DNA of 64,000 nt from Aquanectria penicillioides (Eukaryota; Ascomycota; Sordariomycetes; Hypocreales; Nectriaceae), in assembly GCA_003415625.1 (NCBI GenBank), contig PYIU01000003.1, positions 2,108,001 through 2,172,000 on the forward strand. The letters run 5' to 3'. The position numbers and the translations under genes are program-made. Below, piece after piece: positions 24,400 through 37,059 of the stretch (position 1 is the first letter of the stretch; every line of letters starts with the position of its first letter). The notes under the pieces were generated by a model, which did not search any database, was not told where the DNA came from, and saw only the letters and a list, made by a program, of their open reading frames with translations.

Positions 24400-27300
24400 G
24401 CTATAATTATTTAATTAAGCTCTAAAAGCAAGAAATAAACCTTATATTTTAATTCTAAACTAAATATATAAAATAACCTTTAAGATCTATATTTTTAATA
24501 ATTTAAATAATTAAAAAACCTTTAAATAAAGCTATAAAATAAAAATTACTATAAAATAAATTAAAAAGCTTAAAATCCTTAAGGACTCTTTTTAATTTAA
24601 GACTATTTAAATTTTTAAGCCTATAATATTAATTGCTATAAGATACTTTATAAAAAAGGAAGCTAAAGCTAAAAGCTAAAGATTAAAGTTTATTTAATTA
24701 ATATAAAAGGCAACTATAATAATAAAGCTACTTTCTAAAGATTAAGAACTACTAAAATATAAGTTTATAATGTTTTACTATAATTAAAAAAAATATAAAA
24801 TTAAAGTAAATAGAATCTATAATATCTTTAATTAAATAATAGAAAAAATAAGCCTTTATTATATTTAAATATATTTATTTATAATAAATAAAGGGAATAA
24901 TAATAATAATATTATAAAATTCTATAATAACCTTAAAGCTATATATAGAATTAATAATATACTAAAAGGAAAATAAGCTTAAAAATACTATTTTAAAGTA
25001 TTAAAATAGACTTTAAACCCTAAAATTATTTAATAAAATTAAATTATTAATTAAAAATAGTTTATAAAGATTATAACTATAAGAAATATTAGTAAAGCTT
25101 TATACTTAAATATATAGTTTATAAACTTAAAATAATATTTTAAAAGTTATTTTTAAATATTCCTTTAAATTATTAAAGTATAATATAAAAATACTATTAA
25201 AAAAAGTATTTATATATTAGCTGCTTTTACTTTAAGTTTTAAATATAAAATTAAAAAAAGAAAAGAGACTAAAGAAAAGCAATATAAAGCTTTAGTATAA
25301 AAGGGGAATTTTAAACTTATATTTTAAGGCTTAAACCTACTTTTTAAAAAATATTTTTATTTAAAGAGCTTATAATTTAAACAATTTAAATTAAAGAAAT
25401 AAAAATAAACTCTAAAGAAAGATAATTATTGCATTTTATATAGGAAATTATACTTTAATACTAATATTTAAAAGTGCTAAATTGCATTCTTTAAAAATAT
25501 ACTTAAGTGAATAGAAAGGCAAAAGTAAATAGATAAAAAATAGAAAATATAATTAAAAGATTAAATTAAAGTTTAAAAACTATATAAAAAGCTTAAAAAG
25601 TAAATTATATAATTAATTAAGGATTTAAACTAATAACTAATATTATAAATTTTAATCTTAAATTTTATAGCTATTTTTCTTATTTTATATAGTAAATACT
25701 TATTATAAATTTTAATTATACTTAATTTAAGAATAATACTATATATTTTTAATAATAAAAAGAAATTTAAAAATCTTAAATTAGCTTTATTTAATAAAGT
25801 TATTTTTATTAAATTAAAAAACCTTTTAATTTTAGAATATAAAGATATAAAAATTAAAGTTTAAAACCTATAAAGTAAAGTTTATTTTTTTATTTTAAGG
25901 CATATTACTTACTACCTATAAATTAAAATAAATTTAGTTTTATTAAAAAGACTTTATTAATATAGTTATTAATAGAATTAAAGAAATAGAGATAATATTT
26001 TAAGATATAAAAGTAAGCAAGCTTTATATAGATTAAAGATTGCCTATAATTAGTATATTTTAGATTATAAGCTTATTACTTAAGAATAAAGCTTATTTAT
26101 AATAAATAAACTTTATTATAACTTATAGATACTAAAATATCTATAATAAATAAAAGCTATAAGATAGTACTGCTAATTAAATTATTTAAAACTTAAAGCA
26201 TTAAAATATTTAATTAACTATACTATTAATATAAAGATTAAAGGCTTAATAATAGTTAAATATAATATTTATAGATTAAATAAAATAAAATGCTAAAAGT
26301 ACTATAAACTATAAATATAAAGCTTAATTCCTAAAGAGTAAGTTTCTTTAGATTTTTATAACTTTTAACTTAATATAATAAATCTTTTTTATATACTATT
26401 ATAATAGACTATATATTAAGAATGTATTAGAACTATTATTTTAAAAATTAAAAAGAAAAATAATTATTATTAATGCTATAAAACTTTACTTAAATATTAA
26501 AAATAAAATATAGAATTAAACTTTAAGTAATAGAAATAGATAATAAGCTTTAAAAGAGCAATTTAATCTATATATAGCTAGATTAAAGAGAAATAGTAAT
26601 AGAAAAAAGTGCCCTTTAAATATAGTAATAGAATGGATTAAAAGAATATTTTAAGGGAGTAATAAAAGAAAAAATAAAAGTTTTTATAATTAAAAGTAAT
26701 CTATTAATTAAACTATAGCTAAAAATAATAAAAATAGTAGTATATCTATTAAACTAAACTCTAAAATAGGGACTTAAATAGAAAACACTATATAAAAGCT
26801 TCTTTTTATTAATTTAAAGCTTAAATAAGGATTATAAGCTATAAATTACTTACTTTAAAATAATTAATTATAAATTATTTGCAATAACTAAAGATATTTA
26901 ATTAAAGAAGAATTAACTTATATTTAAAATAAGCCTAAAGGCTTAAATAGATTATCTTATAGAATATAATTCCTAAAACCTCTTTTGCATTTAGAATTTA
27001 ATTATTAACTAAATGTATATAACTTAAGATATTATCTTTAATAAAAAAGACCTCTTTTTAGCAAGCAATATTAAAATAAAAGAAACTATAGATAAAAAGA
27101 CCCTTAAAGAAATATAAATATAAATAAAAGCTCTTTTTAATATTAAATAGGTTAATTAAGTAAATAATATTAATTAACTATAAAATAAGCTTTAAACTAC
27201 TAAAATAAGCTTTTAAAATATAATTAAAGACTTAAAAATTAAGAAGAAAAAGAATATAAATAAACTATAGATTAAAGATAAAAAATACACTTAATTATAG

Positions 27301-30300
27301 TTTAAACCCTTTTTAACTTTACTAAAAAGTCTAGCTTTTGCCTTTTTAGCTTTAGTAATAAAGCAAAAAGAAAAATACTTAATACCCTTAATACTAAATA
27401 CTAGCTTATAAAGGGAATAGATTAAGCTCTATTAAGCCTTCTTTATAGAAATAAAAGCTATACTATTTAAAAAATGCAGAAATACTATTATAACTAAAGC
27501 AATATATACTAAAATTAAATATAAAAAGTATAAACTAAAATATAAGCTATAAAAGAATAAAATAAATCTTATTTAAAAGAAATAAAAACTCTATTAAAAA
27601 AACCTACTTTAGATATTAAATTCTTATAGAAATATTTTTAGGCATAAGTTTAAGGCTATATTTTTAAAAGTAAAGAAAATATACTTAAAGAGTTATTAGC
27701 AAATAAAATCTTAAATTAAAATATTAAAAAGTAAAATTAAGTTTTATAACTTATAATTTATTAACTATATATAGATATATATATATAAGTTTAATAAATA
27801 TAAATACTTATAGAAATATTAAGCTAGATTTATTATTTAAAGAGATTAATAGCAAAAGGCAAGTTCTAAAGAAATATATATTGCTATATTAATAGAAAAA
27901 TTATTTAAAATACTACTTATAATTGCAATAAGGTTTAATCTTAAAATGCTATAATTTAATGCAATAAATGCATTTATAAATGTAAAACTGCTAATAGATA
28001 TATTTATAAAACTTTTATTAAAATATAAAGAGGGCAAAAATAAAGGCTAAGTATTATTACTTAAAAAAGCACTTTATAGACTAAAAATTGTATTTCTTTT
28101 ATAATAAATAGAGCTTAAAATAATATTATAAAATATTAGTTTTAAATTAATCCTTTATAAACTATACTATTATAATAGAAGTAAAGTTCTTATCTTTTTT
28201 TATATAGATAATATTATAATAATATATACTAAAAAATATAAATAAATTATAAATAAAGCAATTATAGGTTTAAAGTTAAAATATAAATTAATTAATAAAA
28301 GTAAGCTATAGTAGTTTTTTAAGATAGAGATTATTTAAGAATAAAGTTAAAAATTAATTTAAATAACTTAAAACTTATATTTAAAAAAGATTTATAAATT
28401 ATATATTTTAAATAAAGAAAATGCAACTTTAATAAAGAAAATAGAACTTTTTTTAAATAAATAAATTGCTAAATAAAGTATAATAAATTAATATAAATAA
28501 ATAATTAGCTTAATTCTTTATATAGTAGTTATTATTTAACTAAATATTGTATTTACTATATTATATTTTATAAGATTTATAATAAATCTAAAGGAACTAT
28601 ATATAAAGGCAATAAATTAAGTATTATATTATTTTTATGCAATTTATTTTCTTACTTTATAGCTTAAAGGCAAAAATAAGTTTTTAGTATATAATAATAT
28701 ATCTTTTACTAATAATATATTAAATTAAAAAAGTTTATAAATATATATAATAAAACTTTTTAATAAATTAATTAAATAGTATATAAATAAATAAAATATA
28801 GTTATAATATTAACTATAAAGGTAGAATTGCTTGCTTTCTTTTAAGCTATAAAGAAAGGACTCTATTAATAGAGACTACTTATAGAACTTAAAATTAAGC
28901 TTTAGAATTCTATTTTAAAACTTATTTATAATAATTAATAGATAATTAAATTTATTTAAAATTCTCTTAAGAAATTAAAGATTAAGCTTAAATATATTAA
29001 TATATATAATTATTAATTAAAGCAATTTATAATAGTAAGAATAATCTCTATTTTATATAAATAAAGTATAAAATTAATAGCTAATAGTTTAATAAAACTA
29101 TTATAAGGTAAATTATTTTTTAAAAGCTAAAATTAATTTAGATTTATAGACTTAATAAAATGCATTTAAATATAATAAAGTTAAGATTTATAAAAATATA
29201 TAATTAAGAAAATACTAAAAGGCTTATAGCTTTAATATTTAATATTATAAAAATAGTAAAAAAATAAAGTATTAATATAATAAAATTTATTAATTTAATG
29301 CTATTATAATAGCTATTAATTAAAAGGCAAAATAATAAAATAAGCTATAAAATAATAAAATAAACTTTAAAATAATTTAATTATTTTATTTATTAAAAAT
29401 AAGGGTCTTTAATAAATAGAAAAGTGCCTATAGTGCACTTACTTAATATAACTTTAATAGCAATATATTACTTATTTTTCTTTTATAATGCAAAAGTTAA
29501 TTTTATAGTTTAAAATATAAAAATAAAGTATTAAATTAAACTCTTACTTTCTTTATAATATTATTTTCTTAAATATAATTCAAAAAGAATAGCGCTATAA
29601 GGAAAGCAATAAAAGGACTATTTTACAACTTAAATTAGTAAAATAAAGTGCAAAACAATAATATAAATACACTTATATAGGGCAGCAATAGCTACTAAAG
29701 TTATAGCGCTTATAGCGCTGCCTTAAGGTACTAAAATACTTTTAATATTTTTTATTGCTTTAGCCTATAAGGGCTAATAATAAATAAGCAAGGCAGGGCA
29801 TAAGCTACTGCTAGAAGGCATTATATAAAGTAAAATAGTTAAATAAAGCTTAAAATTTAACTTAAAAATACTTATAGTTTAGCAATACATTTAGCTACAA
29901 TAGAAAGTTCTTTTACTTAAGCTATATAAATAGCTTAGGCCTATATATAACCCTACTATTAATTTATATTATTAAGATAAAGTTAGTAATATATAATTTA
30001 GTTTTAAGCTATAAAATAATTTATAGTAAAGGTAATAAGGAGTTAATAAAGGAAGGGATAGCTTATTAAATAAATTATTATTATTATAAGTAGTTAATAA
30101 AAAAAGAGCTATAAAACCTAAAAATAAATTATAAAATTTAATTTTAAATTATAAAATTTAATTTTAAACTATAAAATTAACTTATAATATAATATATATA
30201 TATATATATATATTTATTAGGATAACTATAGTTAATATATATAAGTTAAAGACTAAAAATACTATAAAGATATATATATAAAATTTATATTAAAGCTAAA

Positions 30301-30650
30301 AAAAGAAAAAAGAAAAGAAGTTTAAAATAAAAGAATAAATTGCTTTATTTATAGGCAAGAATCCTTTTATAAAGATAAAAAAGTAAGATTAAAGTAAAGT
30401 AATTTAAAGAATGCTTTTTATTATAATTTATAACTATTCTATTGTTTTTATCTATTAAATAAATAGCCTTTATAGAGTAAATAAAAATGCCTATATACAA
30501 TAATAAATATTAAGCAAATAATACTAATAAAAATGCAATAAATATAAAAAATAAAATAAAAGTATAAAATAAAAATAAAAAGCTATAAATAAAGTATAGA
30601 ATTAATAAATAAATAGTAAATAAAAAATATATTAGACTTGCCTTTAGTAA
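24400..30650 (+). pseudogene. Copia-1 gag-pol remnant (integrase, RT, RNase H)
   Basis: The polyprotein would supply capsid, protease, integrase, reverse transcriptase and RNase H. Integrase: near 26390-26450 the frame reads I-I-D-Y-I-L-R-M-Y, a RIP form of the copia (L)VDDFTRMxWV stretch. Reverse transcriptase: 28191-28230 reads L-I-F-F-Y-I-D-N-I-I-I-I-Y, that is LxxxYVDDIIIxY with the catalytic YVDD turned to YIDN. RNase H: about 28800-28890 reads I-L-T-I-K-V-E-L-L-A, a damaged form of the copia block SSTEAExxAL, with a further ELxL-like tail. I could not place gag or protease. Dozens of TAA/TAG stops make it non-functional. The minus-strand open frame at 27846-28037 is a chance frame. Confidence 0.8.
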
Positions 30651-30654
30651 ATTT

Positions 30655-30661
30655 GAGGGGG
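30655..30661 (+). other. Copia-1 polypurine tract
   Basis: gaggggg lies immediately upstream of the 3' LTR in an otherwise G-poor region; this is the plus-strand primer site of LTR retrotransposons. Confidence 0.7.
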
Positions 30662-30663
30662 TA

Positions 30664-30885
30664 TATTAAACCTAAGGTATTCTATATATAAGAAAATACT
30701 AAGATGTACTTTAGATTATAGAAATAAAGCTTAAAATGATTGAATAAAGGTTATATAAATACAATATAGCTCTATTAGGTCTAATGCAACCCAACCCCTC
30801 TTTTAGAGCTTGAGTAATAAAGTAAGGCTGGGAGGGACAAGAAAAACAAGAATACATACAATTATACAACTGGTTCAGTTCAATA
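30664..30885 (+). repeat. Copia-1 3' LTR
   Basis: Starts TATTAAACC (TG altered to TA) and ends TTCAATA, followed by the ctata duplication. More RIP changes than the 5' LTR in its first half (for example gatgtac for gacgcac). Confidence 0.9.
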
Positions 30886-31159
30886 CTATAGGCCTGTTAT
30901 AAGGAGTGGGGTGCCGATTTAATGCCGGCTGGCGGCTGGCTGGCTGCTAGCTATTTAAGTGCTATTATTATTATTTCTTAATCTTTATAGGCATACTTAA
31001 TTCTTTTTTCTTTTTTTCTTTTTTATATACTTTTATAAAAGCTTTCTATTGCCTTTAAGTATATACTTTATTAATGCATTATTTATATAAAATACTTAAT
31101 TTATATAAATATTAATTACTATTTCTATTGCTATTTTATATTAATTATATATAGCAAAA

Positions 31160-31383
<224 letters not shown>

Positions 31384-32399
31384 AGTTTATATATACTATA
31401 GGCTTATTATAGTTTTTATATTAATACTTATATAAATACTAAAATATTAGGCTAGCTGTATTAAGGTAAAGGGTACTAAGCTATTCTTAAGGGCAATGCA
31501 AAATCTACTTTACTTTATATATATTATATAAATAGCAAGAGATAGAAAGAAAGATTTATATTAAAATTAAGCTAATAAATTATATCCCTTTATTATAACT
31601 TTAAGTAGCTAATAGTAATAAATACTAAAGCTAATAGCTATATTGCTTATATTTATATATATAAGCTATATAAGCTATTACTATATTTAATAAAGGCTAA
31701 TACTTAAGTATTAATAATAGCTTTATAAAAAGGAATAGCTATAATAAATACTTTTTAGTTTTAATTTAAGTTTATTATTAATATAATCTATTAAATAAAA
31801 AGCTTTAATAATTAAAGGCTAAAGCTATTTAAGCTAAAAGAAAGGCAATTTAAATATACTTTTAAGCTATATTTATAGTTTTAACTATAAATTTTAATAT
31901 TAATTAACTTTATAAATTAATTAATAGAGTTAATTATATAGCTATAGCTTTTAAAAGCTTAATAGTTATATTACTTTTTTTAATTAAAAGGGCTAAAGCT
32001 ATTTAAAGATAAATAGTATTAAAAAGTAATAATAGTAATAAATTAAATTAATTTTAATATAGATTTATATTAGCTAATATTAATAGTAGATATTAAAGTT
32101 TAATATAATTCTTTAAGTAATAGCTTAAACTTAAATAAAGCTAAAAAGGGATTAAAGTAAAAAGGGCTTAAAAATAAAAAGAAAAATAATAAAAAAAATA
32201 GTAAAAAGAATAAAATAAATTTTATATCTTTTAAAGAAAATATAAACTTAAAGTAAATAATATTACTAAAGTAAATAAATATAAATTAAATATAATAATA
32301 AATAAAAGTTAAATTTAAAATAAAAGTAAAGTAAAAATCTAGCTATTAAAAAGAGTAGGCTTTAGTATATTATTTATATAATAAGCTAGTTTTTTCTCT

Positions 32400-35300
32400 T
32401 TTTTAAAAGGGGTTTTTTTAAGTATATTAACTTTTCTTTTAATAAAAGGGTTAAAGCACTTAAATAAAAAAATTACTAAAAAGTAAAAGTAATATATAAA
32501 TAAATATATTTTAAATTAAATATAGCTTAATAGCTAGTTTATAGTGCAATATAATATATAAATAAGCTAGCTATTTAATAAAGTAATATATAGTTTAGGC
32601 TTTAAATAAATACTACTTAAGCTTAAAAAGGTTATAAAGTAAATTAAATAAAGATTCTTTTTAGCTTAAATAAAGCAAATAATATAATATAATATAGCTA
32701 ATTATTTTAATAGTATTTCTATATTAATATTAAAGTATATTTACTTTAAGGACTTTTTTTTAAAAAAGAAATCCTTAAAGCTTAATATATTTTATTTATA
32801 TTTAAGTAAATAAAAAGCTTTTATACTTTTTAAATTCTTTATAAAAATAAATAGTTTTCTTTTTTATATAAAGTAAAAAAACTTTAGTTACTTTTATTTT
32901 ATTATTTATATAATATTTATAAAACTTATATTTAATTTATTTTTATTAATACCTTTAATTAATTAATATTTAATTTTTAATTAACTTTTAGTTTTTTTTA
33001 TATTTTTTATTAAAAAGCTAATTAATTAATTACTTTTTATATTTTTATATTAATTTATATTAAAGGCTATTATAATAGTAATAATAAATCTATTATATTA
33101 TTAATATAGCTATAAAAAAAATAAGTTTTTTAATGCTTTAAGCTTAAAGCTAGCCTTAAAATTAAATAAATTATTTATTAAAATATATATTAAATAAAGG
33201 GATTTTAAGCTTACTTTTTAATAATTTAATTAAAGTAGCTTTATAGCCTTTCTTTATAATATAAAGGGCTTAAGTTTATTTAATAGATAGAGCTTTAGCA
33301 ATCCCTTTTAAGTTTTTATTCCTTTTTATTAAAAAATAATATATATTAATGCTATAGGCAATTATAAATTTAATTATATATATATATATTATATAAATAG
33401 CCTTAAGGTTTACTTTTTATATACTTGCTATAAGGGCAATAAGGGCTTGCTTTTAGCACTTAAGTTTTCCCTTAAGCTTAAAGATATATAGGCCTTAAAG
33501 TAGCTTTTTATATAGCTATAATTTAAAGAAATAGTATAATTTTTATAGCTAAATTGTATTATAAATAAAGATTAATTAAACTTAATGCCTTTAATATTAA
33601 TAAAAGAAATAAAAAAGCTAAACTTTAATAGATTTAAAAGTTATACTATTAATAAAGGCTTAAAATATATATATTATTTATATAGCTTTAAGTTAGACTT
33701 AAGTCTTTATTATATCTTTTTTAAATATAAATATATTTATATTATTAATAAATTTAATTATTATAATTTTAAGAACTTTTTAAAGCATTATATAAAGCCT
33801 TAATATAAATAGAATAAAAAAAATAAAGAAAAGTAATAATTTTTATAGAACTTTTACTTTAATGCTATAAAGTTTAAAGGATTTACTATTAAACTAAAGG
33901 TATATTAAATACTTAAATAAATAGCTAAAAAGCTAAATTAATAATTACTATAAGTAGCCTTAATTATAAAGGGTAGTAATAAGCCTTTTATAGTTAATTA
34001 AATTAAAGGCTATAATAAAGTTTAATTAAAGAAATAATGCTATTTTACTATAGGCCTATACTATATATCTTGCTTTTACTATAATTATAAAGGCTAGCTT
34101 AATAGACTTTTAAAGTCTATTCTTTATTTAATTATTAAAAAGTATATTTAGGTTTTTAGCTATTATTACTATTTATTAAGCTATTATTAACTTTATTATT
34201 TTATTAATAATATTAAAAAAGGAAATAGATCTTTATTTAAATACTATATATTTTTAGGCTATTATTTTATTAAGTTTAAAGATAATTATAGTAATTATAT
34301 AGTAAAAGTAATATAAAAAATACTTAAATATAATACTTATATTAATAATAGTAATAAAGGCTTTTAAAAAGGGCTTATTATATACTTTAAGAAAGTTAAT
34401 AAAAAATCTATTATTACTAAAAGCTTTTTATAATTAAATTTTAAAAAGTAAGTAAGCTAATTTATAGAGTTTAATATAATTTTATATTAAATTTTTAATA
34501 TTTTATAGCATTTAATTTATATTTAATAGTTATATTATAAGGTTTATTATAATAAATTTAATATTTTAATTATTTACTTAAGGCTTAAAGAAAAAGCATT
34601 TTATTAATATAGTTGCCTTTTTAATATAGCTTATAGCTAAAGAATCTTACTTAAGGCAATTAAAAGAAGGGAGCTATAAAGGGGCTAAAGCAATATTACT
34701 TTAGAATTATATTTATCTCTTTAAGTTCTAAAGTTTCTTTTAGCTATTAATACCTTTTTTTATTTTAGCTTTAAATAGAATATTGCATTAAGCTATATAT
34801 TTAACCCTAACTATATAAGCCTTTTGCTTATTATTTACCTTTTATAATTTTAATTAATTAGCTACTATATTATTGTATTATATTTATTTTTATATTTATT
34901 TAAGTTAGTAAATAGCCTTTATAATAAGCTAGTTCTATTAATTATTGCAATTAAGCTTAAATTGCCTTTATATTAAGGTAGTATATTAAGCAATTTAATA
35001 TAATCCTTAAGTTAGCTATTTAATTGCCTTTTTTAGCTATTATATAAAGGTTATTTTATTTAAAGTTTAATAAAGAATAATTTATACTTTAAGTTTAGCT
35101 TTTTTAAGGTTTATTATATATTAATTAAATACTATAAACTAAAGGTTTAATAAAAGAAAAGGCAATATATTTATAAAAAACTTAATATATATTTACTATA
35201 AAATATAATTAAAGCTATTGAAGTTATAATTAAGGCCTAAATAAATAGTATAGCTATTCTTTAAGGCCTAAATTAAATTAAAAGTATTATTTTTAGTATT

Positions 35301-35900
35301 ATTTACTTTTTAAATTATAATTTTATAGAGGATTATTAAAGCTATATTTAATTATTATATTTTGAGTAAAAAGATTAAGCTATATAAAGTAGTTTTATTA
35401 TAGCAGTTTTATATTAAGTAATATAAATTAAAGTCTTTAATTATAATTATCTTAAAGGCTAAAATAAAATTAATTAAAGTATATATTGCTTTTAAGTTTT
35501 CTTTACCTTTTAAAGGATTATATACTATAATTATTTTTATATAATAGTATTTAAAATTAACTTTAATTTAATTTTCCATTATTTAATAGATTTAAGTCTT
35601 TAGTTTATATTATTTATATATATAAAGAGCTATATAGCTTAAGTAATAAATTATAATATAGTTTAATCTTTTAGAGTTTATTAAGGCATTAATTCTTTAG
35701 TTTTTAGCTAATTTTAAAAGTGCAATTGCATTATATTTATTATAGGTATATAGTATTTAATAGATTAACTTAAAGCAATAATATATATTTTAAAATAGAA
35801 TTTATATTAATTAAAGATAAATAAAGAGATAAATTTAATAAATAGTAATAATAAAATATAGGCATTAAAAAAAAGGAAAGTATTAAATAAAGTAAAGTAT
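32400..35900 (-). pseudogene. LINE-A ORF2 remnant (minus copy)
   Basis: Reverse complement of the ORF2 described at 10560-13700. The RIP-altered FVDDI block falls at about 33740-33765, the GVPQGSP block at about 33810-33870 and the endonuclease GDFN block near 35415-35450, in the same order and spacing on the minus strand. The plus-strand open frame at 33585-33803 overlaps this antisense and is not a gene. No frame is intact. Confidence 0.7.
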
Positions 35901-36074
35901 TATTTATTTATATAGCCTAAAGGTTAGCTAACTCTTTTAGTAAAGAAAAAAGCTATAAAAAAGAGGTTTTTAAAGAAGCTATTTTATTATATATAAAGAA
36001 TATTTTACTATATTAAAGTATATTCTTTATATTTTATTAATTATTTATAGTATTCTTTTTTTATATAAATTTAA

Positions 36075-36265
36075 TGCTTTTTTACTATAAAATAAATATA
36101 GCTTTAGGCTAAATAGTCTCTATAATATAAAGTATAGCAATAAAGGATTTCTTCTTTTTTAATAAAGCAATTATTATATATTAAGCTATTATATTAGCTA
36201 TAAATTAAAATAAATTAATAGTTTTTTATAATATAGCTATACTTATAGTATTAAAAGCATTAAGT
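36075..36265 (-). pseudogene. LINE-A ORF1 zinc-knuckle remnant (minus copy)
   Basis: Reverse complement of the CCHC zinc-knuckle segment at 10078-10260, with the same Cys-to-Tyr and His-to-Tyr replacements. It lies about 600 bp from the Copia-2 insertion, which splits ORF1. Confidence 0.62.
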
Positions 36266-36845
36266 AAGTTTTAGTCTTTTATTAAAGGGTTTATAATTAT
36301 AAAGTTTAATATTAAAAAATAGCCTATTATTATATAAACTATTAGCTTTTTTAATTAATAAAATATAAAGGATTAAATTTATTTTTATTATAATACTATT
36401 TTAGGCTTAAGTAAGCTTTATTTTATTAACTCTTAAAGTATTAATATTATTAATAATTTTAATAAATTTATTTATATTATTAAAAATAAATTTAATTTAA
36501 ATTCCTTTTATTAAAATAATAAAAATTAAAAAAGCTAAAAAGGCATTATTTTTAAATATAATAGCTATTTATTTTTCTTTATAAAAGGCTTTAGTCTATT
36601 TTAAAGTAAAAAAGATAAAAATTATATTTTTATTAAAAAGGTAATATACTATAACTATATAAAAATTACTATAGGCTTAATTTATTGCTTATATAGTTTC
36701 TATTAAAGTGCAGTTTTTAATATCTTTAAGGGTATCTTTAATATAAATAGTAACTTTATACTTAATGCAGCTATATATTATATATTTATTAATTTTAGTA
36801 TTTATAGATATAAGGCTATATAAAAGAATTAATATATAAAACTAT

Positions 36846-37034
36846 TATTAGTAGGCGGGGTTACTGTATGCAGTGGTTTTATTGTGTTTAATTTATCTCT
36901 ATCTCTCCTCTCCTTTAGAGGAAGGGTTAAGGCTATCTTCCTTATAGAAGAGCTTGTATTTCTAATAGTTATGAAACCGGACTCTAGCCCTATACCCTCT
37001 ATAATACCTGCATTATAATATAAAGGAACTAATA
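36846..37034 (-). repeat. Copia-2 3' LTR (left)
   Basis: Plus-strand reading starts tattagtaggcgggg and ends aactaata; the ends are RIP forms of the TGTTAG...CTAACA palindrome. Normal base composition is retained over most of its length. Confidence 0.9.
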
Positions 37035-37059
37035 CTAATACCTTCTTTTTATTGTTATT

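Larger units (their letters stand above)
24145..30885 (+). mobile_element. Copia-1: complete Ty1/copia LTR retrotransposon, RIP-degraded
   Basis: Flanked by 222-bp LTRs (24145-24366 and 30664-30885) and a 5-bp target duplication ctata (24140-24144 and 30886-30890). A polypurine tract (gaggggg, ~30655-30661) lies directly before the right LTR, fixing the plus orientation. The order integrase, reverse transcriptase, RNase H in the interior is the copia order. It is inserted in the 3' untranslated region of the minus-strand LINE-A. The interior is saturated with TA and stops; the LTRs are much less altered. Confidence 0.9.

Noticed and set aside
27846..28037. Open frame of 63 codons on the minus strand
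   Set aside because: Antisense inside Copia-1 pol; no matching frame elsewhere.
33585..33803. Open frame of 72 codons on the plus strand
   Set aside because: Antisense to the reverse transcriptase of the minus-strand LINE; it is the counterpart of the frame at 12559-12768.
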